This document shows positions 33,996 through 44,300 of a stretch of DNA of 64,000 bases, piece after piece; positions within the stretch are counted from its first letter, which is position 1; each line of letters begins with the position of its first letter. The notes beneath the pieces were generated by a model. The model was not told the origin of the DNA. It saw nothing but the letters and a program-made list of their open reading frames with translations, and searched no databases. The DNA is from CAYSCS01 sp964429695 (GTDB lineage Bacteria > Acidobacteriota > Aminicenantia > Aminicenantales > Aminicenantaceae). Where the stretch lies: positions 62,001 through 126,000 of the forward strand of contig CAYSCS010000073.1 in NCBI GenBank assembly GCA_964429695.1. Reading direction: 5' to 3'. The translations under genes and the position numbers were made by a program.

Positions 33996-34051
33996 ATTCT
34001 CCTCCGATTGGATCCTAGTCTTAAATGAGGTACAGGAGGTGTATTTTTTTG

Positions 34052-35485
34052 TCACTCAACCTGAAAATCGGCTGTCTTTTCGAAAACCTTTTTTGCGTTC
34101 CTGTCAACAATCTTAATTTTAAAAGTATAGTTTCCGCTCTTCAAAGGAGAAAGGGGGACTTCTGTTCCTCCCATGATTGCTTTTCCAGGTTCGACCTTCT
34201 GGACTATTTCCTGGGCATTAAGGCGATATGTTCCTTCAGGGGCGACAATGAAGTACTCAATGACAAGGGAGGCTTCTCCGTTAACAAGTTGAGCATCATA
34301 AATCTGGAAGAGCACATTCAAAGATTCACTTGATTTAAACTTATTTTCAAGACGGGGCACTGCCTTGTACTGGCCAAAGATGAAGGGGTCGAATTCCTCA
34401 ATCTTATCAGATTTTGTAAGATTAACCACAGATGGAGAAAGAATCAAGGTGCTTGTATTCAAGCCTTCTTTCCAGAGGTCTGGCACAGATAAGTTTGATT
34501 TTAAGAGGGAATATTTTTCCTTTCCTTTGTCTCTTACCCCGAGATAGAGCTCATACTCTCCGGGAAGAAAAGGTTGTCCAAAGTGGATGATGAGCTTATC
34601 CCCTTTTTTGTTCAAAGATGTTAGCGATTTATAAAAGTCTTCTCTCCTTTCTTCTCCTTCCGCTCTACCGAAAAAGACAAGCTCTTCAAGTTTAGGTAGA
34701 TTTGTCTTTTTCAGGTCAACTTCGAATAAAAATGTCACATAAGTAGAACCTTCTTGCGCCCGAGAAAAGAGAGGCTTCCATTCAAGGGAGATGTTTCTTA
34801 CCTCTTCTCCTGAAGAGATTAATTGATTGATTAATTTTCCCTCAAAAGAATTTTCTTCTAAAGTGAATTTGTATTTCGGTATGTCTTTAAGGTCTGGATT
34901 AAAGACCACTTTTTTGGGAAAAATCTCCATTGCTCGATGGATCTTCTGAGGTGTCATGTTGTCCAATTCATAGCCAAATTGATATTGTCTGAAAACGACT
35001 TGGAAGGGCTCATTTAGTCCTAACTCAGGCATCGGCTGGTAAATCCAGATTTGGGGAGGAGCTTCCAGTTGACTTCCTCCTGTAGGGGATTCTCTTTTAA
35101 TTGGTGCATCCACCTTTATTTGAGCCGGAGGACCAAGGAGCATATATACCTTTCCCATGTCAGAATGCCATCCTTTTATATGTCCATAAATAAAGTTCTT
35201 ATTGACATAATCAAGCCTCTTATACCACTCTTCTTTAAATTCATTTTCTTTTGTTCCTGGTGAGGGGTCTCTCTTTGCCCAGAATAATTCAATGAAATTT
35301 TCTTTTTCCTCATCGCTTTTTAAGGATTTAAACTCTTCCTCTTCCTCTGCTGAGATGAGAAGTTTTACTTCTTCTTTGAGCCATTCTTCGTATTTATCTT
35401 TTTTTGGTTTGTCCGCAGAGGAAGTAAAGACAAGGAGAGAGAAGAAAATCACAGTTAAAAAAGGGATGCGAACGAATTTTGTCAT
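34052..35485 (-). CDS. GWxTD-domain protein (variant GWHSD motif)
   Basis: The protein of about 477 residues has a signal peptide (FVRIPFLTVIFFSLLVFTSSA). Next comes the conserved GWxTD-domain start: YEEWLKEEVKLLISAEEEEEF, FIELFWAKRDPSPGTKENEFK, YKRLDYVNKNF, then GWHSDMGKVYMLLGPP. The motif threonine is serine here. A C-terminal beta-rich half follows, with KSGNYTFKIKIVDRNAKKVFEKTADF. The family is common in Acidobacteria and Bacteroidetes and has no defined activity that I know. Start ATG 35485 has AAAGGA upstream and begins the signal peptide; the frame opens 11 codons earlier. It follows the next gene by 37 bp and shares its architecture, so it probably arose by duplication. Confidence 0.8.
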   Translation of the reverse strand: MTKFVRIPFLTVIFFSLLVFTSSADKPKKDKYEEWLKEEVKLLISAEEEEEFKSLKSDEEKENFIELFWAKRDPSPGTKENEFKEEWYKRLDYVNKNFIYGHIKGWHSDMGKVYMLLGPPAQIKVDAPIKRESPTGGSQLEAPPQIWIYQPMPELGLNEPFQVVFRQYQFGYELDNMTPQKIHRAMEIFPKKVVFNPDLKDIPKYKFTLEENSFEGKLINQLISSGEEVRNISLEWKPLFSRAQEGSTYVTFLFEVDLKKTNLPKLEELVFFGRAEGEERREDFYKSLTSLNKKGDKLIIHFGQPFLPGEYELYLGVRDKGKEKYSLLKSNLSVPDLWKEGLNTSTLILSPSVVNLTKSDKIEEFDPFIFGQYKAVPRLENKFKSSESLNVLFQIYDAQLVNGEASLVIEYFIVAPEGTYRLNAQEIVQKVEPGKAIMGGTEVPLSPLKSGNYTFKIKIVDRNAKKVFEKTADFQVE

Positions 35486-35522
35486 TTTTATTTCCTTTAT
35501 CTTTAAAAGATATTTCATTAAA

Positions 35523-37202
35523 TCATTTAATTCTAAAATCTGCTTTCTTCTCGATTGTCTTATCGAGGAAGATGTCTTTCACCCTAACCACAAGGGTATA
35601 GCGTCCCGGTGAGAGGGAGGCTAATTCATAACGGGCACCGCTGTTGATTATGGCTGTTTTTTGACTCTCAAGGATGTGGACTTCCTGAGGCTTGTCGATG
35701 GTGGCGATAATTTGTCCCTCTCTTTCTATTTGATGGACGATGAGAAGCTTTGCCTTTTTTTGTTCAACGCTGAAGGTAGGAGAATAGATCTGGTAAAAAA
35801 AGATAAGCTCATCATTCCTTGAATATTCAGAAAGAGGGTTAGGGTTAATTTGAAGGTTGGCGAAGGAGAAGGGGTCTTCCTTTTTTTCCACTTCTATCGT
35901 TTCGGGAACCTTTAGTCCTGATTGGCTGATGGTTTGCAGGGCTTGAATTTCCTTTGATTCTATTACTGGTTGTTTTTGTTCCTCCTCAACAAAATTTATG
36001 TCTCTGGCCAGCAGAATGTCGCTTATCGAAAACTGACCTCTGAGTATTTGGGGCACTTCGATTGGCTGCTCTACGTAGCCAACCTTATTATCGACCTCAT
36101 CCCAGACAACCATATAGAATATATATTTGCCTGGATTTAGAGAAACCTTATGTCTGTACTGATAATAATCGGTAAACCTTCTTTGATAAGTTTCCTCCCT
36201 CAAGTTCATCACCAATCTGTCGCTTGATTGATAGACCGTTTTGTTTCCTTGTTTTATTTCTATGTAAAAATTTACAGAACCGTTGTACCTTTCTTCATTC
36301 TTTATGAAGGCTACATCTTTACCTGAAATTTCGACACTGATGGGAACGGAGGTTAGTTCATTCTCACCCATGAGGTAGATGAGATTCATGTAGAAAGGAA
36401 GAGTGGAGAGTGATTCCTTGGCTTCAACAATGCCTTTAAGTTTTCTTAACCTTGCACTCCTTTCAAGTTCTTCAAAAACTTCCCCCCTTGATTTTGTGAC
36501 TTCAGTCAGAATCTGAAGCTGTTCTAAAGGATTAACCGGCAGATCCTTTTCCGTTGAACCAGGGACTTGAACTTTTGGGTCCTCATAGCCGACATTTCTT
36601 GATTCAATCGAGGTGTTGCGAAGGGCATTTGCCAAGGCAGGGCTGGTAGTCAGCTGATATTTTCCTGAATGGTAATAGTTGACAAAGGTGAGTTCAATTC
36701 TCCCTGTTCTGAGTTTTAATCCAGGGATATATCTATAGACCCAGACTTCGGAAGGAAACTCGGCTGTCGGTCCAGAGGGGTTGAAGAGGAAACCTCTTCC
36801 TCCCCCCGGGTTTGATTCAAAAAAATCTGGAGGACCAAACATGATATAGACTCTTCCCCTGTCCGTCCTCCAGCCCTCAATTCCCTCGAAAAAATGCCTG
36901 TTGGCGTATTCTATCCTTCGATAATGTTCTTCTTTGTATTCATTGAAAGGGGTTTCAGGTGTTGGGTCGCGTCTCTTCCAGAAATTTTTTATGAATTCTT
37001 CCCTCTGCTCATCTGTTTTCAGGCTTAAGAAGACTTCTCTTTCGCTCTGGGAGATGATGTAAACTACCTCTTCGTTCAGCCATTTCTTGTATTTTTCTGG
37101 CAATTTTTGTTTCTCCTCCCCCCATGCTCTTTCAGGGAAGAATAGATTGAGAGAGAAGAAAATGAAAAGCAAAAGGAGAAGAAATTGATTCGCTCTTTTC
37201 AT
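35523..37202 (-). CDS. GWxTD-domain protein
   Basis: The 559-residue exported protein has a signal peptide (FLLLLLFIFFSLNLFFPERAWG), then YKKWLNEEVVYIISQSEREVF, FIKNFWKRRDPTPETPFNEYK, YRRIEYANRHFFEGIEGWRTDRGRVYIMFGPPD, the canonical GWxTD core. A long beta-rich C-terminal part ends with SPGRYTLVVRVKDIFLDKTIEKKADFRIK, paralleling its downstream paralogue. The mature protein is probably periplasmic or surface associated. AGGAGAAAAA precedes the ATG. The operon appears to be TPR protein (37244-38152), this gene, then the shorter GWxTD gene. Function unknown. Confidence 0.83.
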   Translation of the reverse strand: MKRANQFLLLLLFIFFSLNLFFPERAWGEEKQKLPEKYKKWLNEEVVYIISQSEREVFLSLKTDEQREEFIKNFWKRRDPTPETPFNEYKEEHYRRIEYANRHFFEGIEGWRTDRGRVYIMFGPPDFFESNPGGGRGFLFNPSGPTAEFPSEVWVYRYIPGLKLRTGRIELTFVNYYHSGKYQLTTSPALANALRNTSIESRNVGYEDPKVQVPGSTEKDLPVNPLEQLQILTEVTKSRGEVFEELERSARLRKLKGIVEAKESLSTLPFYMNLIYLMGENELTSVPISVEISGKDVAFIKNEERYNGSVNFYIEIKQGNKTVYQSSDRLVMNLREETYQRRFTDYYQYRHKVSLNPGKYIFYMVVWDEVDNKVGYVEQPIEVPQILRGQFSISDILLARDINFVEEEQKQPVIESKEIQALQTISQSGLKVPETIEVEKKEDPFSFANLQINPNPLSEYSRNDELIFFYQIYSPTFSVEQKKAKLLIVHQIEREGQIIATIDKPQEVHILESQKTAIINSGARYELASLSPGRYTLVVRVKDIFLDKTIEKKADFRIK

Positions 37203-37243
37203 TTTTTCTCCTCCCTTCAGTCTTTCTTTTGCCTTCTTTTATC

Positions 37244-38152
37244 TCATCTTGATTTAAGGTAACTAAGGAGTTGCCGAGCAACTTCAGCCTTAGAATCTTC
37301 AGGGGCAAGCTCAATAAATTTCTCAAGGCTTTGGATTGCCTCTTCATTTTTGTTCTGGTTGACATAGATCAATCCCAGTTGATAATAAGGGGGTGCAAAC
37401 TTAGGGTCAAGCGTCACGGCTTTGTTAAAAGCCTCTAAAGCAGCAGAATAGTCCTGAAGATTCATCAGGCAAGCACCTAAATCGAAATAGGCTCGAGGGT
37501 CCTCTGAGCTTAACTCCGCCGCTTTCTGGAAGTAGGGAATGGCTTTCTCAAATTCTTTTTTCAATCCATACAATTCACCGAGCTTCTTATTGGCTGTATA
37601 GCTTTCAGGCTGGATCTCAACCATCTTGGTATAAGCCTCAATGGCCTGGTCATATTCTTCCAGTTTTATGAAGGTTTCTCCCAGATTGTTAAAATATATG
37701 GGTTCAAAAGGCTCTTTCTCCGCGGCTTTCTGAAAACTCTCAGCTGCCTCGCGATATTTCTCTTCCTCAAAGAGGCGGATCCCTTCCATAAAATCATCCT
37801 CTCCTGGTGATTTGCCGATGAAGTATTTGCCTTCTTCAAGCTCAATTTCCACTTCTGTGACAATCATCATCGTCACCCTTTTTTCGATGATTGCGGGAAG
37901 ATACCCATCTTTTTCTGCCTTGATCTGATAGTAGTCGGGTTGAAGACCTATCTGAAGGAATTCCCCTTTTTGATTGGTGGTGAGGACATATTTTACGGCT
38001 GAATATTGAATCGAGCTTACAGTTACCTTCACTCCCTCGAGGGGCATTCCTTTCTTATCCTTCACCGTTCCTTTTATTGTTCCCTGAATGGACGAAAAAG
38101 AATACAGGGATAAGGAAAGAAAAATAAAGACGAATAATGCCTTTTTTATCAT
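37244..38152 (-). CDS. exported protein with carboxypeptidase-regulatory-like domain and TPR repeats
   Basis: The 302-residue protein has a signal peptide (ALFVFIFLSLSLYSFSS), a beta-sandwich of the carboxypeptidase-regulatory type (about residues 23-105; GTIKGTVKDKKGMPLEGVKVTV, GEFLQIGLQPDYYQIKAEKDGY) and then about five TPR units (about 120-300; AIEAYTKMVEIQPES, AIPYFQKAAELSSED, ALEAFNKAVTLDPKF). The combination suggests an envelope scaffold. It is upstream of the two GWxTD genes with a 41-bp gap and probably belongs to one operon with them, so the three products may work together. Confidence 0.82.
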   Translation of the reverse strand: MIKKALFVFIFLSLSLYSFSSIQGTIKGTVKDKKGMPLEGVKVTVSSIQYSAVKYVLTTNQKGEFLQIGLQPDYYQIKAEKDGYLPAIIEKRVTMMIVTEVEIELEEGKYFIGKSPGEDDFMEGIRLFEEEKYREAAESFQKAAEKEPFEPIYFNNLGETFIKLEEYDQAIEAYTKMVEIQPESYTANKKLGELYGLKKEFEKAIPYFQKAAELSSEDPRAYFDLGACLMNLQDYSAALEAFNKAVTLDPKFAPPYYQLGLIYVNQNKNEEAIQSLEKFIELAPEDSKAEVARQLLSYLKSR

Positions 38153-38365
38153 TCCAAGTTATCCTCTTTTTAAATTATATAATAGCTTCCTTAAGATTCA
38201 AATACCATTTTTGAAGTAGAAAGGAATTTTTTAATAGATTCCATGCCCTCGCTTATATCTTTACCTACCTGGAAGCGATGAGAAAATTTTTTATTCACCA
38301 AGCGGAGGCACCTTTCTCTTTCTTACCACCTCTCAGATTATGTAATTTTAACTTTTTGTTTTTAT

Positions 38366-39730
38366 TTAAAAAAGTTTATTTTCCCCAGATATGGTAACTT
38401 TCTTGGTTCTTTTCTTTTCCATCCTATCCTGAACTATCTTTTCAAACTTATCCCTGAGTCTTGTCTGGATGCTCGTCATGGGGATGAGCTTTCCGTCGAT
38501 TATTACCTTAAGCACCCTTGAGCTCATCTGAATTGGGCTTCCGCTCCAGATGGTAATGTTAGCCCTTTTTCCAACCTCAAGAGAGCCGATTTCAGATTCC
38601 ATCCCTAGGATTTTCGCCGGGTTTATGGTCAGGGCCTTGAGTGCCTCCTTTTCCTCTAGGCCGTGGGCCACAGAAAGGCTGGCTGGGACAAAGATGTTTC
38701 TTACATTGTGGCTATTAACTCCTAAAAAACCAAGTTGGTCGAAGCAGAATAGTATTCCTTTTTCAGCTAGGACTGAGGCGGTGCGGAAATTCAGGTCAAA
38801 GGGTTCCCATTTTTTAGGGAGAGAAGTAGTCCCGGCCCAGATGACTGGAATTTTCTTTTGGGCTATTTCGGCAGAGAACTTGAGTATATCTGCTGTGGCA
38901 TAGAGAATGCCCTTTAAATCAAATTCGTGGATTATGTTTAGCGCATTGCGAAGAGTGACTTCATTTTGAGTGATGAAGAGAGCGGGCACCTTTTTTTCAA
39001 CTACAGGAACAAGGGCTTCCATTTCCAGGTCTCTTCGGAATGGCACATAGTCTTCTTCAAAATTTGGCTGAATGATTTTCTTGTCTTTCTCCCTTGCTTT
39101 CCTGGCATATTCAAGAGCAGATTGAAGCTTTTCCCTGATAAAGGCTGCAATTCCAGGATGAGTCTGGGGATAGTTTCCGGGTCTTTTTGGCCCATAAGGA
39201 ACTTGGCCCTTGGCGCCCATGTTAAAGATCTGGGCCACATCTCTTTTGATAACCATCTCTTCAGCGAGATCTCCTTCCAGGTTAAGCACCACAGACTTTC
39301 CGTTTATCACATTCAAAGTTCCACTTATTGTCATCACCGTGGTAACACCGCCCATTCTTGTGACCTCAATGGTGTCGTCTTCGGGGTTTATTGCGTCATA
39401 AGGGTCAATGTGAGGCGTCGAGACCCCCAGCTCGTTGAGGTCATCTCCTGTGCCTGGATAACCTGTGACTCCCACAGCGGTCATCAGGGCTATGAATCCT
39501 GGATAAACCTCATTTCCCTCTGCATCTATCACTAAAGTTCCTGGGGGAGGCGTTATCTCGGTTCCAATTTTTGCTATTCTTCCCTTTTGGATGAGAAGGC
39601 ATCCGCGCGGAATTTGCTCCCCGACTATGGGAAAGAGCTTTCCATTTCGAATGAGAATGGTTTCTTGAGCTTGGGTGGGAATAACTCCCAGGAAGAAAAT
39701 CACAAGCATGATTTTAAATTTCTTCTTCAT
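38366..39730 (-). CDS. amidohydrolase-like protein lacking metal-site histidines
   Basis: The 454-residue exported protein has the amidohydrolase_1 overall plan: an N-terminal beta domain (ILIRNGKLFPIVGEQIPRG), MGGVTTVMT, and the C-terminal signature LTINPAKILGMESEIGSLEVGKRANI. However, where active members have PGxxDxHxH, this protein reads VYPGFIALMTAVG, and the later barrel histidines (for example at ALFITQNEVTLRN) are also not evident. It is therefore probably a non-catalytic partner. The gene starts three bases after the stop of the intact paralogue at 39734-40987, so a heteromer of active and inactive chains is a reasonable guess. Signal peptide: IMLVIFFLGVIPTQAQ. GGAGTAAGAG precedes the ATG. 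Confidence 0.75.
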   Translation of the reverse strand: MKKKFKIMLVIFFLGVIPTQAQETILIRNGKLFPIVGEQIPRGCLLIQKGRIAKIGTEITPPPGTLVIDAEGNEVYPGFIALMTAVGVTGYPGTGDDLNELGVSTPHIDPYDAINPEDDTIEVTRMGGVTTVMTISGTLNVINGKSVVLNLEGDLAEEMVIKRDVAQIFNMGAKGQVPYGPKRPGNYPQTHPGIAAFIREKLQSALEYARKAREKDKKIIQPNFEEDYVPFRRDLEMEALVPVVEKKVPALFITQNEVTLRNALNIIHEFDLKGILYATADILKFSAEIAQKKIPVIWAGTTSLPKKWEPFDLNFRTASVLAEKGILFCFDQLGFLGVNSHNVRNIFVPASLSVAHGLEEKEALKALTINPAKILGMESEIGSLEVGKRANITIWSGSPIQMSSRVLKVIIDGKLIPMTSIQTRLRDKFEKIVQDRMEKKRTKKVTISGENKLF

Positions 39731-39733
39731 CTC

Positions 39734-40987
39734 TTACTCCTTTGCCTGAATGCTGTGCCTTGTGTAGTCGAAATAGATTTTCCCCTCGATTATGGTCATC
39801 AGGCATTTCGAGGTTGAATCGAGAGGATGTTTATCGAAAACAGCCACATCTCCATCTTTCCCTACCTCCAGGCTTCCTATTCTTTCCTCCATCTCCAGGG
39901 TCTTAGCTGGGTTTATGGTTATCATCTTTAAAACTTCTTCCTCCGGGATGTCGTTGTATTTTAAGACTTTTGCCGCATTCAGGTATAAATAGCGTCCTTC
40001 ATCATCGCTATCAGAATTGATGACAATGTTTACTCCTGCATCATACATGATTTTAAATCCATAGGGACAGCCGTCATAGCTTTCGTCCTTAAACCCCCAC
40101 CAATCAACCCATCCACCGTAGGAGACACCAGCCTCAGCAATTATATCAGCCACCTTGTAGCCATCTATGCAGTGACTGAGCTGTTTGAGCTCTATTCCAA
40201 ATTCTTTGCAGAAGTTGATGATCCAGACTATCTCATCTGCTCTGTAGGTGTGGCAGTCAACGGCAAGTTTCTTCTCCAGGACAAGTTTCAACGTTTCCAT
40301 TTTTAAGTCCTTTTTTGGGGGTTTTACGTTTTTTTTACCTGAAGCCAAAGCTTTCTCGTATTCATCCCATTTGTTTTTGTATTCCTGTGCCTCAAGAAAT
40401 GCCTTGCGCATAAGATAGGCATTTCCCATTCGGGTTGAGGGCATTTGACCTTTCTCCTTCCCGTAGACCCGCTTTGGATTTTCTCCGAGAGCCATCTTAA
40501 GTTGATGCCTAACTCCCTTGACAATCATCTCTTCTACTGGGCAGTTGTATTTAAGCTTTATGGTCACGTTTACTCCTCCTATGACGTTGGCGCTTCCGTG
40601 CATCGTCTTGACCGTGGTTACTCCTCCTGCGAGTGTGGTAAAGATGTTCTCTGAGTCAGGGTCGAGTGCCTCCTTCATCCATACCTGCGGAGTCACAGGG
40701 TCTGTCATTTCATTCACATCTTCAAAATCGAAGGCGATATGGGAATGGGAGTCAACAATCCCGGGCATGACAAACTTTCCCGTGCAATCTATTATTTCCA
40801 TACCCGGGGGAATGGAAATGTCTTTTCCTATGGCCTCTATTTTTCCTCCCTTAATTACCAGGATGCCATTTTCAATGACACCATGAGTAACGGTGAGCAA
40901 TGTTCCTCCTTTGAGAACGAGGTCTTGGGAGATTAAAAGGGAGGAGAGTACAAAGAAGAGTAGAAAAAATGATGCCTTTTTTTTCAT
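39734..40987 (-). CDS. exported amidohydrolase with intact HxH site
   Basis: The 417-residue protein has a signal peptide (FFLLFFVLSSLLISQ), then the amidohydrolase_1 plan: LVLKGGTLLTVTHGVIENGIL, VMPGIVDSHSHIAFDF (HxH metal ligands), GGVTTVKTMHGSAN, AVDCHTYRADEI and QLSHCIDGYK (third and fourth His), INSDSDDEGRY (Asp) and MITINPAKTLEMEERIGSLEVGKDGD. The imidazolonepropionase-like/prolidase-like exported amidohydrolases of Acidobacteria look like this; a peptidase-type activity is possible, but the substrate is not readable. It is co-transcribed with its apparently inactive paralogue. AGGACTAAAAG precedes the ATG. Confidence 0.82.
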   Translation of the reverse strand: MKKKASFFLLFFVLSSLLISQDLVLKGGTLLTVTHGVIENGILVIKGGKIEAIGKDISIPPGMEIIDCTGKFVMPGIVDSHSHIAFDFEDVNEMTDPVTPQVWMKEALDPDSENIFTTLAGGVTTVKTMHGSANVIGGVNVTIKLKYNCPVEEMIVKGVRHQLKMALGENPKRVYGKEKGQMPSTRMGNAYLMRKAFLEAQEYKNKWDEYEKALASGKKNVKPPKKDLKMETLKLVLEKKLAVDCHTYRADEIVWIINFCKEFGIELKQLSHCIDGYKVADIIAEAGVSYGGWVDWWGFKDESYDGCPYGFKIMYDAGVNIVINSDSDDEGRYLYLNAAKVLKYNDIPEEEVLKMITINPAKTLEMEERIGSLEVGKDGDVAVFDKHPLDSTSKCLMTIIEGKIYFDYTRHSIQAKE

Positions 40988-41019
40988 CTTTTAGTCCTCT
41001 TTCCTGGATTTTGTGTTAG

Positions 41020-41230
41020 TAAACCTGAAAATTAAAGACCTCAGAAAGCCTATAGAGAGGCTTTAGATGAGGAATTTTAAAGCGAAAATGAAAATAAGAA
41101 CCTCCTCTCTTGCTGATATTCACCTAGCTTCTTCCATAATAACTCGTTCGTTCTGAATTTCATCCTTAATTCCCTGAAAATCTCTTTTTTATCTCTTTTT
41201 TACTTTTTTACCCACAGCAGAACTACTTTG
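41020..41230 (-). repeat. dispersed intergenic repeat, copy B
   Basis: Partner of 33776-33995. It carries the dyad AAGCCT-ATAGAG-AGGCTT, which in copy A is CTAAAGAG-A-CTCTTTAG at the same position. No coding potential is visible. Most of the intergenic region 40988-41334 is this repeat; the rest is AT-rich and contains a TGATATTGATATGATATTGG microrepeat near 41265. Confidence 0.6.
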
Positions 41231-41334
41231 CAACTTTTTTTAATATAAGGGATTATCTTCTCCTGGATATGATATTGATATGATATTGGATTTTTAAATA
41301 AAAAAAATTTTGTTTTTATTAAATTTTAAAGGAG

Positions 41335-41372
41335 AAAGGGGAAACCCCTTTTTCAAAGGGTTTCCCCTTTTT
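41335..41372 (-). terminator. intrinsic terminator of the TonB-dependent receptor gene
   Basis: AAAGGGGAAACCC (41335-41347) and GGGTTTCCCCTTT (41358-41370) form a 13-bp perfect stem with a 10-base loop, 16 bp beyond the stop at 41388. On the minus strand the right arm ends in TTT and runs into CTCC then TTTAAAA, so it is a good but not perfect intrinsic terminator. Confidence 0.75.
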
Positions 41373-41387
41373 GAGTTCAACTTTCAC

Positions 41388-44300
41388 TTAGAACATGAAT
41401 CTCAGCGATATCTGGGCTATTCTTTCTCCGTACTTTCTTGCCACCTCACCGAAGTTTGCCAGGCCCCACTGTGTTTCAGGAAGCGCCCAGAACTGGCTCT
41501 TGAGCAGGTTGAAGCAATCCAGGATGAGCTGGAAGTTATAGTCTCTTGCGCCTACAGGAATGGTGAAGTTCTTCTGGAGAGAAATGTCGATGTTGTATGT
41601 CGGATACCAAGTGAAGGCATTCTTGGGAAGGAGCCTCTGGTTGTAGTAGCTCATGTCTTTTACATAAGCGGGTGGATTTGGCTTTCCGAAATAGCTCGGG
41701 TCAAGGTAGGGTTTTCCAGCTTCCCATTTGATGGCATCGTTGTAGTTATCACCTTCTCCTAACCAGAGGGGTCTATCACCATACTGACCATCAAGGTTGA
41801 AATCTGTGGTGGGGGAGTTTCGACCGTAGACACTGAAGCGACGACCAGAGGTCACGTGATAAGAGACTCCAAGCTGCCAGCCGCCAATTACCCGCTTCAG
41901 GAACCAGTTCTCTGACTCTCTGAAGAAGGGAAGCTCATACACCAGTCCGCCCACAACACGGTGACGGTGGTCGTAGTCGGCGTAGCCATAATCGAGGTCC
42001 CAATTTTCGATGCTTGTCTGGATGACGATACCCTGATAGATTGAGGAATAGTCTTTAGCCACTCCATAAGTGTAAGCTGTGTACCAGGACCAGCCTTTAG
42101 AGAACCTCTTGTTGAGGATTACCTGGAGGCCGTGGTAGTTGGATTTGAAGCTATTCGTTCTGAAGTTTCCGTCTCTGATGTTGATGTAGGGATTAATTCC
42201 ATCTTCTCTGCCATCCACCCTGTCGCCTGTGTATCTGTTGATGCGCATGATTCCGCCGATTCTTCTTCCCGCAGAGCCTGTATAGTCAACCTCGAGGCTA
42301 AAATTCGGACCGAGCTCCCTCTGAATCCCGACCATCCAGTTGTGAGCCATTTGAGGCTTGAGGTTGGGGTCCATCCATCTCAGGGAAATCCTCACTGTGC
42401 GTGCAGCCTCAACAGGAATCGTGGCGGGCATTGTGGCGTAAAAGGTTGCTGTTCCACCCCACGGGCTTCCCAGGAAGGAGTTGAAGGCAAAGTCAGGATA
42501 GTTGAAGCGGTCATTTTCATAGGAGCGGTTCATCTGCCTGTCGTAGGAGATTCCATATCCTGCCCTGAAGGACGTTTTCCCATCACCTGTGAGGTCATAG
42601 GCGAGGCTGAGCTTGGGGGCGAAGTTTCCGTAGTAGTTATTCCAGACGCCTTTTCCCATGAGTTCACGACCATCGAAGATAGTGTAGCGTATCCCTTCCT
42701 CGTTCCATTCTCCCTCGATCAATTCGCCACTTTCAAAGCCACGCTGGGTGCCGAAAGCAGGCTGTGAGATTCCCTTTCCGGAGTATTCTTCAGGCACAGA
42801 GTAGAATTCCCATCTCAGTCCATAAGAGAAAGTCAGCCTTCCCGTCACCCTCCATTCATCCTGAGCGAAGAGCCCTATTTCATAGCCTCTCCATTTTCTT
42901 GCTGTCAGCCCAAAGCCTGTCTTCCACTCTCCTCTTGGGTCTCCAGGAAGGTAGGGATTTTCATCGTTTTGAGGAGGGTCAGCGCCGATGATTAAATAAG
43001 CGGCAGGGTCATTTCTGAGCCAAGCAAGCCCGTCATCGAAGATGTAGTAGCCGTTGACGAGAGCATCGAAGGAGGAATTCACCGTCCAGTATCTGAACTC
43101 CCCTCCGAATTTCAAGCTATGATCGCCTGACTGCAGGTTCAGCACATCGACCAACTGATAGGTGTTGTTGATCTGGGTCATGGGATATCCGGGGTCACCC
43201 ACGGGAAGAAGCTCGTCTCCGAAGGCAAAATAGGCGATATCCGGGTCCTGGGTTTTCCACTCCCAGTTATCGCGGTGATAACCCAGCCTTACTTCGTTGT
43301 AGACTGTGGGGCTAAAGATATGGAGCCAGTTCAGCCCTCCGGTGTGGAAGCTGAAGGGTTGTTCGAGCTGTTTTCCGGGCGTCCAGTAATAGCCGCTATA
43401 ACCGAACCCACTTTTATATTCGCGGAAGTTATACATCCAGCGGAAGGCAACTCGGTCTTTTTCGCTGAAGATGTGGTCGATCTTCAATCCTCCCATGTAG
43501 CTTCTGAAATTGTCAGTGTAGGTGAGGGCTGCTCTCCCGTAGTCAGCCACTCCGTCACCATTTTTATCGACGAAGCTATAGGTTGGAACAGGATAGGCTG
43601 ACTGGTATTTGTCGAAGAAAGCTTTAGCCGTTCCTGTGGCAGTGGCTATTGCTTCAGGAGTGAGGAAGTAGGCAGTGGTCACATTATCGATCTCCTGATT
43701 TATTCCCTCGAAGGTGGCAAAGAAGAAGGTCTTATCCTTGATTATCGGTCCGCCGAGTGTTCCCCCGTACTGGTAGCGGAGATAAGGAGCCCTTTCCCCT
43801 GTCAGCCAGTCTGCTGACCTGAAGAAGGAGCTATCTCCTCTGTAGAACATCCAGCCGCTTCCATGGAGCTCATTTGTTCCCGATTTCATGACCACATTCA
43901 GGATTCCTCCTACGTTTCTTCCATATTCGGCATTGAAATTGTTGGTGATGAGCCTGAATTCCTGGATTGATTCAGGGGGGAGGAGGGTAGTTTCCATGGT
44001 GTTATCGGTCATGTCGTTGTTGTTTAGTCCATCGAGCATGTAATTGTTGGACTCCCCTCTCATCCCGTTGATGGCAAAGCCCGTGGTGGCACCGATGATT
44101 GGTGCATCGGGCTGGACTCCAGGAGCATACTGCATGAGATGGAGGTAATTTCTGTTCTGCTGGGGATAGCTGAGGAGCTCCTTCTCGGTCATTACCGTGG
44201 AGACTTCAGAGCGGGTCGTCTCGACGATGGGTGTTTCACCGATGACGGTCACCTCTTCTTCGATTGCGCCCATTTCGAGCTGGAGGTCGACCCTTGTCAT

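Noticed and set aside
42132..42767. 211-codon open frame on the plus strand inside the TonB receptor gene
   Set aside because: It is antisense to a well-supported 1071-residue gene, has no RBS and gives a low-complexity product; it is a shadow of the coding strand.
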